Assembly (NCBI GenBank): GCA_030849805.1
Contig: JASANZ010002144.1
Span: forward strand, 1 to 54,001
DNA length: 54,001 nt
From: Sergeia podlipaevii
Lineage: Eukaryota > Euglenozoa > Kinetoplastea > Trypanosomatida > Trypanosomatidae
Reading direction: 5' to 3'
Part shown: piece by piece, positions 39,939 to 49,729 of the stretch
Layout: every line of letters starts with the position of its first letter
How positions within the stretch are numbered: the stretch's first letter is position 1
Translations under genes and position numbers: made by a program
Notes under the pieces: model-generated
Database searches by the model: none
What the model was told of the DNA's origin: nothing
The model's input: only the letters and a program-made list of their open reading frames with translations

Positions 39939-41645
39939 CTACTCCTTCGCCGCGTTAGCCACCGCATCATTCATGAGAGTCAGCTGTCGCTCAAATGCGC
40001 GCTTGTTCAATGCGCGTAGAGAGTTCATCAAGTCGTTCATAGACTGTTGATGTGCCTCCATCCATTCTGTCTGATCATTGAAGCCTTTCTTCTTTGAGTC
40101 CAGCATCGCCATAGCCACTTTGATAGCCGCACTTGACTTCTCCACGTTGGAAGATGCGTTGTCCAGATCCTGAATAATATTTGATACCCCACCTTCCCGA
40201 GAACTCCAGTATATCTTCTGTAGTGCCATGGAGCTGGTGCGAAAGGTCTGTCGTGCTTCCTTGCTATCTTCATCGTGCTCCTCAAGAATAGCTCGTTCTG
40301 TGTCAATCTCCTCCTTGGACTGGGCAAGATACGCCTTGTGCTCCTCGCGAAGGATGTTAAGGCGGTCCTCCAAAGTGCCGATGATGTTCTCCAGAGCTGT
40401 CTCGTACTGGCGGACAATCGTCTCGTTCTCCTTGGTGTCTTTGTTCGCGCTGACGCCGTTGCGCGCGCGGTTCTCCTCAACCCGATTTTCATAATCCTCG
40501 GTGAGCTTCGTATCACGGTATGCATTAAGCTGTTGCTTGAGAGCAAGCACGTTATTCTCATACGTGACAGACTCCGCCTGCCTTCCTTCCTCAGATAGCT
40601 TCAGCGCCTCTGTAAGTCGTTGAATCTCACCATGGGCCTCAGACTCTGACTCCTGAGTCTGCTGAAGCACCATCGCCATCTCCTCCATGCGGGTCATCAG
40701 TTTGGAGAACTCTTCGCTCTGGTCCATGTCAACCGTACTGCGTCCAATTCCACTCTCGCTCATGTGCTCACGAAGCTGAGCCTTGAGGTTGTCAATGATG
40801 TAGTCCTTGAGCTCAAGCTGCTCGTTATACTCCCGCTCCTTAGCTTCCTTCTCTTTCTTATTCTCCTGTATGATGGCAGCAATAAGGTCGTTGTGCCGCT
40901 GCGCTGTTTTCTCAAAACGGGCCTTCTCCTTCTTAAGGTTCTCTGCAAGCTTCTTGTTCTGCTCCTCAGATGCCTTGAAACGTTCATCACTCTTCTTACG
41001 TGTCGCCTGCTCCTTGGCAAGCTCGTTCATCAAGTCCGCTTCACGCTCCTTCGCCTTTTCGGTAAGATCCTTGATGGTGTCGTCGAGCTTCCTCTCCAGA
41101 TCCCTCACCTGCTGCCCGGATTCCGCATGCAGCGCATCAAGATCACGTTTTTTTTGCGCCAACTCCTCCTCGATGTCTTTGAGCTTCTGCAGTGCCGCAT
41201 CCAAGCCATCCACAGCGCCATCACGCTGGTTGTACAGGTGCCACATCTCACGGAAGGGAAACTCTTCAATTCTCTGGTCCAGCTCCTCCTGGGTGATGTC
41301 TTCATCGTGGGTGACGTGGAAGGTGACGTAGAGGCTTCCAAGACGGAGCTCAACATCGCGGATGGCGCTTGCCGGCACACACAAAGCCGCGCTGGCCTCG
41401 CAAATGAACGTCTGATGCAGCAAGTCGGGGATGGACTCCACAAGATATTTCCAGTCATCACCCTCAAACTTCTTCGTAAGGCGAGTAACGCTACTGTGCT
41501 TAACAGATTCTGAAGAGAGAGTTAAAACCTCATTGTCGCTAGTGCTCCACACGGGGTTTGTATATGCCGTAGTGGATCCCTTGTTCGCAAGTGGCATGCC
41601 AGTAGGCGCCAACACCTCCTCAGTGAACAAAAATGTAGATGCCAT
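39939..41645 (-). CDS. Coiled-coil cytoskeletal protein with FAZ1-type N-terminal domain
   Basis: A 568-residue protein. Residues about 55-150 form a compact alpha/beta domain: TRLTKKFEGDDWKYLVE, then AALCVPASAIRDVELRLGSL followed by YVTFHVTHD. This is the pattern (W..V......L...F..D......V....I.......GSL.V.F.V) of the conserved N-terminal domain of kinetoplastid FAZ1 and related cytoskeletal proteins. From about 150 to 535 it is continuous charged coiled coil (KLKDIEEELAQKKRDLDALH; EEQNKKLAENLKKEKARFEK). A short helical C-terminus (SLRALNKRAFERQLTLMND) follows. No membrane or signal sequence is visible. It may sit in the flagellum attachment zone or the subpellicular/flagellar cytoskeleton. 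The FAZ1-type domain is recognised by eye. The ATG at 41645 has a T/C tract (41720-41745) and an AG at 41714-41713 upstream. Confidence 0.75.
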   Translation of the reverse strand: MASTFLFTEEVLAPTGMPLANKGSTTAYTNPVWSTSDNEVLTLSSESVKHSSVTRLTKKFEGDDWKYLVESIPDLLHQTFICEASAALCVPASAIRDVELRLGSLYVTFHVTHDEDITQEELDQRIEEFPFREMWHLYNQRDGAVDGLDAALQKLKDIEEELAQKKRDLDALHAESGQQVRDLERKLDDTIKDLTEKAKEREADLMNELAKEQATRKKSDERFKASEEQNKKLAENLKKEKARFEKTAQRHNDLIAAIIQENKKEKEAKEREYNEQLELKDYIIDNLKAQLREHMSESGIGRSTVDMDQSEEFSKLMTRMEEMAMVLQQTQESESEAHGEIQRLTEALKLSEEGRQAESVTYENNVLALKQQLNAYRDTKLTEDYENRVEENRARNGVSANKDTKENETIVRQYETALENIIGTLEDRLNILREEHKAYLAQSKEEIDTERAILEEHDEDSKEARQTFRTSSMALQKIYWSSREGGVSNIIQDLDNASSNVEKSSAAIKVAMAMLDSKKKGFNDQTEWMEAHQQSMNDLMNSLRALNKRAFERQLTLMNDAVANAAKE

Positions 41646-42565
41646 TGTTGTTGAACAGAAAAGTATCCTTAAGTTTTACAAAATATATTTGCTCTTTTTC
41701 TTAATATTGTTGCTGTTGATAAGCAAAAGGAAAATCAAAAGTGACTGTATGTAAAACTCTCTACTTTTTGTTCTTGATGTTGTCAATGATTGATATCTCC
41801 TTTAAAAAAAAAAAAAAATGATGGTTGGAGTAAATTTCTTTTTTTTTTTTCCTTTAAAAAAGAGCGATGACGATGAATATTGCCCGAATAAAAACTTTAA
41901 AAAGATGATCACAAGCGCTATGAGTGTTTCACTTTTCAGGAATACTTTTTTCTCTTGAATTTTTTGCTGTGAGGAGAAAAAGAAAGAGAGGGAGCTAGCT
42001 AATACTAAGCCAATGTATATAACACTATGTATATTTCATGTCGGGAGACAAACAGAAAGGAGAAAAGAGAATTTTGAAAAAAAAAAAATCATTCATTATG
42101 AACCCGCTGTGGGCATATTGGTACAGCGTTTCTTCAAGTTTCACAATTTCTGTAAAGAGAAAGAGTGGCAATAACCATACCACTCATAGTAGCGTACTGA
42201 AATCAACAAACAAAACTCGCTTCTTACAGCTGGCGATCACTATTTGTTTGTTGATATGCTAATTTATTCAATGCAACTCTCGCACACCGCGCCTTTATGT
42301 ACCATTGATTTACCCAACGCCAATCTTATCGCTGTCTCATATCACAAAAAAAAAAAAAGGATCAGCAAAAAAACTTTAAAAAAGGGATACAATGTTCCAA
42401 CATACTGTGTTTGTATAGGCATGGACTCTTGCATATATATATATATATATACTTTTTCTTGCCCTTCCACCACACTTAGACATAGGAACACAAAAAACAA
42501 CGTTTCTTATCACAACCCCTTCCCTACTATAGCGCTCACTTTTCCGTCATCCCAACTACAACGAC
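41646..42565. other. Intergenic spacer, 0.92 kb
   Basis: AT-rich UTR sequence with A and T runs (41801-41818, 41838-41850, 42345-42357) and an (AT)n run at 42434-42451. It contains the acceptor of the FAZ-like gene near 41714. No gene is seen. Confidence 0.65.
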
Positions 42566-45500
42566 TTATTGGTCAAAGTCCTCATCGCACAGCACACTCA
42601 TCCTCTCCCTCAGCTGCCTACACAAGGTCTGGGAGTCCTTTAACTCCTCAGCAACCCTCTGCAGTTGCGCCTTGCGCTTCAAAACAAGTGCTTTCATCCC
42701 CAGACATGATTCGCACTTGGCCACCATTAACAGAGAGTCTCCATCTGTAAGCAGGCTCCCTTGTCCCACAGCAGACATGGGTCCATCATCATCGCTTGAC
42801 TCCGCCCTCACATCAACTGATACCGCAGCAGCCATCCCCGAGGGGACAGCGCCATAATCAACGGCAGAAATCCCATCAGCCTCTCCAGACACCATCACCA
42901 CTCTGCTACCATCAGCAGCAAAACCACTAGCACCCTCCACCTCCAAAGAGATTCCCCTTCGGCACGCTAACTCTGCTTTCAACTCTGCTACCTCCGCAGC
43001 AGCAGCGCGAACCTCAACAGTGTGGCCAGCACAAAGCCGCTCCACCTCCGATTCCAAACGTTCAGTCGCTGCAACCGCAGCGGCAACATCATTGGACTGT
43101 GCGGCACGCAGCTGCTCCACTTCCTCCCGCAGCTTCTCTACCTCCACACACGAGACCGAAATAATTCTTTCCGCCTCAAACAGCCTAACTTCCATCGCCA
43201 CTTCAACTCCATCTAGCGCCTTCACGGCAACATCCCTAGCCCTCCACGCACTATCTCTGCTTTCCTCAACCTCACAAAGCGCACTACGCAATTGAAGAAC
43301 AATATTCCTCAGATCACCATTTGACCCCTTCAACTCCTCTACTCCATTCTTAAGCTCTTCACTCTCAACACGCAGCTCCTCCGCACGCCCCAAAATCTGC
43401 GCAAGTTTCACCTCCGTGTCACATTCAAACCTCTCCATCAGCTGCTGCTGACGCACCAAATCATCACGCAGCCTCTCAGCTTCGGCAGAGGCGGTGGCAG
43501 CGGCATCAGCCTTCTCCGCACGCAGCTCAACCAGCTCCTCCTGCAGCCTCTCAGCTTCGGCAGACGCGGTGGCAGCGGCACCAGCCTTCTCCGCACGCAG
43601 CTCAACCAGCTCCTCCTGCAGCCTCTCAGCTTCGGCAGACGCGGTGGCAGCGGCACCAGCCTTCTCCGCACGCAGCAGCTCCACCTCTTCGTGCAGCCTC
43701 TCAGCTTCGGCAGACGCGGTGGCAGCGGCATCAGCCTTCTCCGCACGCAGCTCAGCCAGCTCCTCATGCAGCCTCTCAGCTTCGGCAGACGCGGTGGCAG
43801 CGGCATCAGCCTTCTCCGCANCAGGGCGGCCTTCAGTGACAACTGCCCATTCATCGCCAGCAAGCACGTGCTTATGTGACGTCACAACAAGCGACGTGTC
43901 AATAGGTTTGCGTGGTGCCTGCGCATGTGAGAGGAGTGCAGTGGTGTTGGTATTGATGTTCTCGAGGTCAGAAATGTGGCGACGAAGAGCCTCTACCTCT
44001 GCCGTGTGATGTTTCTCTGCTGCTTTTGCGTTAAGAATGATGTGCTGGTTCGCTTGGCAGGAGTCGAGGAGTTGTGCGCCGCGTGCTTGGCAGAGATTCG
44101 TGCTTTCCTCAAGCAGGTGTTTTAGTTCTGTTGTCATTTCGGCCTCATGTTGCCGGGCTGTTTCAAGTGCGTGAAGAGAGGTCTGAAGTCTTTCGTTTTC
44201 GTGAGAAAGGTTTGCGTTTACTGTGCGTTGGTCACTTAGTTCTTTGAAGAGTGAGTCCACTTGAGCCTTGTGTGCGTTTGCAGTAGCGAGTGTTTCCACG
44301 TGGTTCGCCTTCTCATTTGCTAGGTCGTCTAATACTGTGGCATGCTCAGGTGTTGTGCACTGCCAAGAAACTGATTTATTTGCTTCCTCAGAATTTCTGA
44401 GCGCTTGAGTAGTTTCGTCTGTGGAGACATGCTCAATGTCACTTTTCATATCGGTGAGCTGATCAGTTAGTTTTTGGAGTTGGCGATGCAGCAATTCGCA
44501 TTCAGTACTTTTCTGGATGTGTTCCTGGTGAAGATCTGTGTATGCGGCCTGGCTTGCTGCGAGTGCTTCTCGTGTGGACCTCAGCTCTTCCGCCAAAATA
44601 TCAAGGTCAACATGAGTTTCCGTTGAGGCTGGCGGAACTGAGCCACAAGGAGCATTAGCATTAATAAAATTTAAGCGGGGGAACTGCCGAAGCAGCTCTG
44701 GTCGGAACAAACTACTCGACAGCTGCACCGTTTCACCTGCAAGTTCAGCACAACTCTCAACAACATCAATAATGGAGGAACGTAGGATGATCTCGCTGGA
44801 TGATACCTCCAGCATTTTCATTTCTTCCATCTTCTTCTGAAGAGCAGCGCGAGCATCCTCCAGTTGTGCTTTTCGCTCTGCCTGCACAAGTTCACCATGC
44901 ACTGATGGTTGCCTGCTAATACTGGAGCACCTACTTCCAAAAATCATTTCATGCCGTATCAACTCTATCTGCGCCATCGCCCACTTGAGTAGTGGTGGGA
45001 GAGCGCGAGATGTATTGAAGGCAGCTTCCTCTGAGGTAAGACTCCCATCGCCTCCATAACGTCGCATAATGTCACACATCTGTGGAATTGGAATAGTGCT
45101 GCTGTCAAATTCAGCTACTTTCCTGAGAAAGTTACTCTGGCGAAGAATGTTTTGCATTGCCGCCCACGACCGCACCCGCAAAGAAATGCCCAAAATGTCA
45201 ATTACCATTTGTACTACGTGCAGCACCAATTTGGGAGGGTTTGGATAGCGAACTACTTCACGAAAGTGCACATCTTCGATGGCACTAAGATTCTTGCGCG
45301 CTGTGTCGACTTCACGTAGTAAGTGGCTCTTCTGAGATGCAAAGGGGACAACCTCTAATGAGTCCTCCAAGAAGTGCACGTCTTGCTGGCACATGTCCAG
45401 CTCAGCCTCCACCCTTGCGCGCTCCGCTTCATCATATTGAGGTACCACCAATACAAGGTGCTGATCATCTAGCAGCCTATCAACGACCCCGCACCTGGTA

Positions 45501-45622
45501 GACCATTTAGCGTCATCATAGTGCTCGTAGGCAACTGTACTGCCTTCGCTTATCAAAGGCCCTGTTTTCTTGATGGAGAGGCAAATTGGTGCCCAAAACG
45601 CACGATCAATGGCCTCAGGCAT
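42566..45622 (-). CDS. Coiled-coil protein with dynein-stalk-like microtubule-binding domain (longer paralogue)
   Basis: About 1018 residues, with one undetermined base (N at 43821). Residues about 25-65 form a small domain (GSTVAYEHYDDAKWSTRCGV). A short coiled coil (about 70-120) leads into VVRYPNPPKLVLHVVQMVID with N128-P129-P130, then SWAAMQNILRQSNFLRKVAE, IMRRYGG, and ALPPLLKWAMAQIELIR (to about 230), followed by another coiled coil. This order (coiled coil, NPP.LV, W......L....FL..., P..M...I.., WA.A.IE) matches the microtubule-binding domain at the tip of the dynein heavy-chain stalk. There is no AAA+ motor, so it would be a free-standing stalk head. The rest is coiled coil, including five 25-residue repeats (43446-43820). 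The shorter neighbour (47056-48726) is its paralogue. It probably binds microtubules or acts in the subpellicular/axonemal cytoskeleton; this is inferred. Repeat number is uncertain because of the N. Confidence 0.8.
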   Translation of the reverse strand: MPEAIDRAFWAPICLSIKKTGPLISEGSTVAYEHYDDAKWSTRCGVVDRLLDDQHLVLVVPQYDEAERARVEAELDMCQQDVHFLEDSLEVVPFASQKSHLLREVDTARKNLSAIEDVHFREVVRYPNPPKLVLHVVQMVIDILGISLRVRSWAAMQNILRQSNFLRKVAEFDSSTIPIPQMCDIMRRYGGDGSLTSEEAAFNTSRALPPLLKWAMAQIELIRHEMIFGSRCSSISRQPSVHGELVQAERKAQLEDARAALQKKMEEMKMLEVSSSEIILRSSIIDVVESCAELAGETVQLSSSLFRPELLRQFPRLNFINANAPCGSVPPASTETHVDLDILAEELRSTREALAASQAAYTDLHQEHIQKSTECELLHRQLQKLTDQLTDMKSDIEHVSTDETTQALRNSEEANKSVSWQCTTPEHATVLDDLANEKANHVETLATANAHKAQVDSLFKELSDQRTVNANLSHENERLQTSLHALETARQHEAEMTTELKHLLEESTNLCQARGAQLLDSCQANQHIILNAKAAEKHHTAEVEALRRHISDLENINTNTTALLSHAQAPRKPIDTSLVVTSHKHVLAGDEWAVVTEGRPXAEKADAAATASAEAERLHEELAELRAEKADAAATASAEAERLHEEVELLRAEKAGAAATASAEAERLQEELVELRAEKAGAAATASAEAERLQEELVELRAEKADAAATASAEAERLRDDLVRQQQLMERFECDTEVKLAQILGRAEELRVESEELKNGVEELKGSNGDLRNIVLQLRSALCEVEESRDSAWRARDVAVKALDGVEVAMEVRLFEAERIISVSCVEVEKLREEVEQLRAAQSNDVAAAVAATERLESEVERLCAGHTVEVRAAAAEVAELKAELACRRGISLEVEGASGFAADGSRVVMVSGEADGISAVDYGAVPSGMAAAVSVDVRAESSDDDGPMSAVGQGSLLTDGDSLLMVAKCESCLGMKALVLKRKAQLQRVAEELKDSQTLCRQLRERMSVLCDEDFDQ
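43446..43820 (-). repeat. Five tandem 75-bp repeats encoding a 25-residue coiled-coil unit
   Basis: Units of exactly 75 bp encode AEKA(D/G)AAATASAEAERL followed by a variable (H/Q/R)(E/D)(E/D)(L/V)..L(R). Units 3 and 4 are identical in protein; the last is most diverged. An N at 43821 abuts the first unit, so the array may be collapsed and the true number higher. A 25-residue period equals 7+7+11, compatible with a continuous coiled coil. Confidence 0.9.
43821..43821. other. Undetermined base at the edge of the repeat array
   Basis: A single N falls at the junction of unique sequence (TEGRP) and the first 75-bp repeat. The frame is kept across it, but the position suggests an assembly join at the repeat. 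Confidence 0.8.
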
Positions 45623-47055
45623 CAGCGCGTTTTTTTTTTTTTTAAGGTAGCTGTGTGCGCAGAGTTTCGTGTCCGTAAGGAGTCCTTCAATAAGTCACCA
45701 GTGCTGCCGCTGATAACGCTGACCTCGTTGATGTCTATACTTTCGCCCTCAACTCACCTCCACTTGTTCTGTGCCGCTCGTTCAAACAAGTAAAGAAAAG
45801 CAAAATAATATATTTGTAACAATAAATTGGATTACGGTGAGGGAATATAGCTCAGGAGAATCACCGGTAGATAGTATACAGAACTATATCTGCAGAACAA
45901 AGCTCCACGTAAAAAAGAAAAGAATATGCAATAATGTAAAAGAGGGTCAACCACACACCTGTTGCTTACAAACAAATAGTTCTTTCACTCAAGGTGTAGT
46001 GTATGCAGGAATACACTCGTATATATGCAAAACAAAAAACTAAATGAGAACAGCAAATATAAACTAGTGTGATTCGTTCCAAGTGATGTTCTCCTGCGCT
46101 CACTAAATAATAATAAAAAATATTTTTGAAAGCTAGCAACGACTGCGCCTTTTGAGGGAAGTATAAGGGTGGATTTACGCGTTTGATTGTTTCCAAGCCT
46201 ACACTCACAGCACAGCGACAAAAAAGAAGTCCTCCTACTTTTGTATATTTGCACGCACCTGCCCAGCAGTCCCTTTTGTGCAAAAAAAAAAAACTCTCTG
46301 TAAAGAAGAGAAGGTAGTCACAGACAAATCAAGACTATATTTATTTATTTTTGCGTGCGTGACTGCGTATTTCCTCCTTCTGTGGAATTTTGTATGTTCA
46401 AGAATGCCTTAACTATACCTTTCTTGACTTTGCGTCTATGCGCCGAAATTAAGTTCCTAGTTAGCGATTTTCCAATTTATCTACCGAAAGAAAGGCCAGA
46501 AGTATTTTTTAAAAAAAGGTGTCACTTCAGGTGAGTTAAAGAATAATGAAAAATAAGAAATACACTCTCCTTGCCGTTAATCTGTCAGTAACTGGATATA
46601 AGCAAGAAAGAAAAAGGTCTACCTGCAACAAAAAAATTGCAAAAAGAAAAAGAAGAACTAATATGTAGTAACACCACCTACACAAAAAGCAATAAACATA
46701 AATAGATAAATATATATATATATATATATATCACTAAAAAATTGCGTGATCGCCAACTATTTGGAGGTGAAAAGACAAAGAGAAAGAGAGAAAATTGTCA
46801 TCAATGGATATAACAACAATGTGAATATCGCACGGCTCTTGTCCAACTGCCAACTCCACCAATGCAAGCAAACAACAGTGATGTATGTATACTATTGATG
46901 ATCTACACAGTAATGGATTTTATACACAGTAAGAAAAAAAAAATGTTGTAGCGGATCCTCTTTTCAAAACAATGATTGCGCGTGAATGCATGCAGCCCAT
47001 GTCAGGGTTTACAATGATTGATAGACGTATACACATAAACGCTGGGAATGCCGCT
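45623..47055. other. Intergenic spacer between the two stalk-domain paralogues, 1.43 kb
   Basis: AT-rich sequence. The leader of the 42566-45622 gene includes a run of 14 A in the transcript (45630-45643) close to the start codon. Its acceptor is probably one of the AGs at 45778-45777 or 45770-45769, after the T-rich tract at 45787-45810. An (AT)n microsatellite lies at 46708-46731. Short frames of up to 105 codons near 45966-46283 lack coding character. Confidence 0.6.
46708..46731. repeat. (AT)n dinucleotide microsatellite
   Basis: About 12 AT units in the spacer between the two stalk-domain genes. Confidence 0.9.
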
Positions 47056-48726
47056 CTACTCCTCCGGGTCAAAAGTGTTAGAGGCAATCAGAGACGCCTC
47101 TACGCCACGAACGTACTCAGAAGCATCTTCCAACATGCCGACCAAGTACTGAGTAGCGCCAGCATTATTTTCACTTTCAGCAGAACGCTTCTGTTCATGT
47201 ATTGGTTCTGCCGGTATGTTGGGCTTAGCGCGCAGCACAGCAATGACAGCCTTGCAAAGTAGCAGCTCACGGCGCGAAAGTGTAACTTGCTGTCGGAGAG
47301 CCTCTACCTCCTCCTCACGATCCATCGCGTACTGTAAGAGTGAATGTGCCTGGGTCATCAAGACATCATGCCGATTCTGCAGTTTGAGGTAGTCATCCAC
47401 GGTCTCGCTTATAGACACATCAGCGTCATCAAAGGCTCCTTTAACAGTGCTCAAAGAGTCAAAGACTTGCTTCTCTCGTACTGCAGATTCCATCGCGCCA
47501 CTCAGTAACTTGTTCTCCGACCTTAGTCTTTCATTCGCCCTTTCCAACTGTTTTATTGAAGAATAATTCTCACGCTCCGTGGATCCATGAAGATCAGGAT
47601 TCCTTTCGCTCAGCTCTGTTGGAAATCGTGTGGATGAGGCCTTCTGCTGCAAGTGCGCATGTGTTGGTGGAGGCGTGGCTGTTGATGCTGCCGATGCCAG
47701 CCATGTTGTGGTTGATTTATTTTTAGCGGTATCAACAGCAACATTGTCGCCCATCACAGATGCTGAAAAGGAGGAAGAAGAAGAAGGAGCCTCAGCATCA
47801 CAGGGATCACAAATTTTGTGTAGCCCGTTCATGTGACTATTGGAAATCGGTCGAATGATAAAAAGGTTTCTTGATAGCCCCGTATCCTTCGCAAGAAAAA
47901 GCAGATGTTCCGCAGGCACTGTCCTTGACTGGCCTGTGCGGGTATATAAATCACCTTCTTTAATTTCCTTCAGGTTCTGTTGGAGGCCGTCTCGTCGTAG
48001 TTCCGCTTTTAGCACAACATTTTTACAAGCATCTACTTGCTGTCGTAGCTCCATATCATGATTCCCAATGTACTGAGCCCGTTGAAAATCAATAAAGGCA
48101 GTAACCCACTTATGCAAAGCAGCGACTACTGTAGATTCTTTCGCTGCCAAAGCGTAAGTAAACAGTCGACTTCCTAAATACCTCTCCAAAACGCTAACAT
48201 ATAACTCCTCACTCATCGGACCTTCATCCAGTTTCATCAGTGAGTTGATGAGCCTTGGCTCGGAAAGTGCTCTTTTCACCGTACTCCACGCCATAACTGT
48301 GGTCGAGTTACGCATAATGGAAGCAACTGCTGAGCATACAAGTCGCGCTGACTCGCCCAGGGTATCCAGGCCACAAATGCGTACTAACTCCTGCTGATCC
48401 ACAGTGCTAAGACGTTTTTTTGCATATTGGAGAAGAGTTTTCTCAAGCACTGTTGTTTTTTTTCCCGACTTACACTCATCCTGTTGAACACGAAGTTTTG
48501 CCAGTTTCAGTTTCATGGAGCTAATAACTGATTCTTCCGCACCAATACGCTGTTCTGTCTGCGAAACAGCATCACTGATGTCAAGCACGCGAGAATAATC
48601 GATGATGCGAACGTGCTTACCTTCTACGTTCACAACCAATCCATAGGCTACATCAGAGTCGTCTGGGCCCTTATATGCGACGGTCTTATCTAAAAACTCA
48701 CAGTTAGTAAGAGTTTCTTTCGGCAT
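47056..48726 (-). CDS. Coiled-coil protein with dynein-stalk-like domain (shorter paralogue)
   Basis: A 556-residue protein sharing the N-terminal architecture of the gene at 42566-45622. It has a small domain (LDKTVAYKGPDDSDVAYGLV, about 13-45), a coiled coil (about 55-125; EQRIGAEESVISSMKLKLAK), and then a region aligning with the stalk-head domain: ARLVCSAVASIMRNSTTVMA, WSTVKRALSEPRLINSLMKL, VSVLERYLGSRLFTYAL, and VVAALHKWVTAFIDFQRAQY (to about 245). The NPP turn is not conserved, so it is the more diverged copy. A second coiled coil follows, then a Ser/Thr/Ala-rich linker and more coiled coil (about 390-540). Its role is presumably cytoskeletal; this is inferred from the domain and from neighbours. 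The start is set at the ATG at 48726 because upstream codons begin only with a TTG and the acceptor AG (TGCCAG, 48754-48753) would remove them. Confidence 0.75.
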   Translation of the reverse strand: MPKETLTNCEFLDKTVAYKGPDDSDVAYGLVVNVEGKHVRIIDYSRVLDISDAVSQTEQRIGAEESVISSMKLKLAKLRVQQDECKSGKKTTVLEKTLLQYAKKRLSTVDQQELVRICGLDTLGESARLVCSAVASIMRNSTTVMAWSTVKRALSEPRLINSLMKLDEGPMSEELYVSVLERYLGSRLFTYALAAKESTVVAALHKWVTAFIDFQRAQYIGNHDMELRQQVDACKNVVLKAELRRDGLQQNLKEIKEGDLYTRTGQSRTVPAEHLLFLAKDTGLSRNLFIIRPISNSHMNGLHKICDPCDAEAPSSSSSFSASVMGDNVAVDTAKNKSTTTWLASAASTATPPPTHAHLQQKASSTRFPTELSERNPDLHGSTERENYSSIKQLERANERLRSENKLLSGAMESAVREKQVFDSLSTVKGAFDDADVSISETVDDYLKLQNRHDVLMTQAHSLLQYAMDREEEVEALRQQVTLSRRELLLCKAVIAVLRAKPNIPAEPIHEQKRSAESENNAGATQYLVGMLEDASEYVRGVEASLIASNTFDPEE

Positions 48727-49729
48727 TGCGGCGCGGGACCCAGTCCTTAACGCTGGCAGTACCAAGGAGAAAATATGGCAAATGTACAGAAGCGAACGCG
48801 TGTGTGAATGATACAAGATACCTTTTTTTGCTGTTTCGTTTCTCCTTTAAATAGTTCCCTGAGCAGAACCCCTACGTAAGATTTACAAACATAAAAAGAG
48901 AAAAAAGAGAAAAAGGATAGAAATTTTAGGGAAAATATCTGAAAATGTGTGTCAACAACAAACATAAAGATGAGCGGCATCACCAACCATTCGTGAATGC
49001 TCATTGTAATGGTCAAAAGTCGATTGGCTGAATAGAAAACTCAGCGCTTTCAATGCTAAAATGATAACAAAACTTCTAATATATGAAACAGAAATACACA
49101 ATATGACAAAAAAAGCATATAAAAAAATGGTTCATATACGTAAGCAATATATAACTACAGTGTTGTGTATTGATGGTAATTTTCTTACCAACGATAGTAC
49201 AGTTGAGAATTTTCATTCTCACTGCACGATCATCATCTTTTTCTATTTGAAAGGGGGTAGGGAAAAAATGGGTGCGTGTGGCAGCTCCTGAAGAGCAACA
49301 ACAACGAAAAACCATCGGAAACGATAAAAAAAAAACTATGATCACGTACTGATAATAAGATGCGGGGCACACTCTACGGAAAAAAAACTATCCTTTCACA
49401 CTCTATTCGATCATCACTATGTTTGAGGACACTTGCCATTCTCCTTGACTCTACATAAATGGGTACCGGTATCACAAGTAGAAAATAAAAACTGGCAAAA
49501 ACTGTGTAAAGGAACCTTGGGAGTGAAAAAAATCTACACGCCAAAAAAAACACCTCACTGAATGTTTTTTGACGTTCATATAAGCGCACATATTGGAGAG
49601 TGCCGTATTATTGCTATTTTCAAAACCTCAACGATGACAGTGAGAAAACTTCAAAACAATCTTTTTTTCTGGTAGAATAGGAAAACTTATCCCTGCAACG
49701 AGCCAAAAACATATATAGGTAGTGTGTCA
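48727..49729. other. Intergenic spacer, 1.0 kb, with acceptor
   Basis: AT-rich. The minus strand reads ATTTTCTCCTTGGTACTGCCAG, with the AG at 48754-48753, the likely acceptor for the gene at 47056-48726. The rest is 3' UTR of the CC2D-like gene. No other feature is seen. Confidence 0.65.

Noticed and set aside
40764..41513. Plus-strand 249-codon Leu-rich frame
   Set aside because: Antisense to the FAZ-like coiled-coil gene; such frames arise opposite Glu/Lys-rich coding sequence.
43494..44009. Plus-strand Ala/Ser-rich frame of 171 codons across the 75-bp repeats
   Set aside because: It is the antisense shadow of the repeat array in the coiled-coil gene.
45645..45800. Coding-looking stretch upstream of the 45622 start (..GSTGDLLKDSLRTRNS..)
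   Set aside because: It is separated from the gene's frame by a 14-A run that shifts the phase and gives a TGA; the paralogue starts at the matching MP.. position, so this is treated as leader.
45966..46283. Minus-strand 105-codon frame in the spacer between the stalk-domain genes
   Set aside because: AT-rich, Cys/Tyr-rich composition, no domain, and no distinct splice acceptor; likely UTR.
48727..48816. Signal-peptide-like extension of the shorter stalk-domain protein
   Set aside because: It begins at a TTG and lies largely upstream of the likely acceptor AG at 48754.
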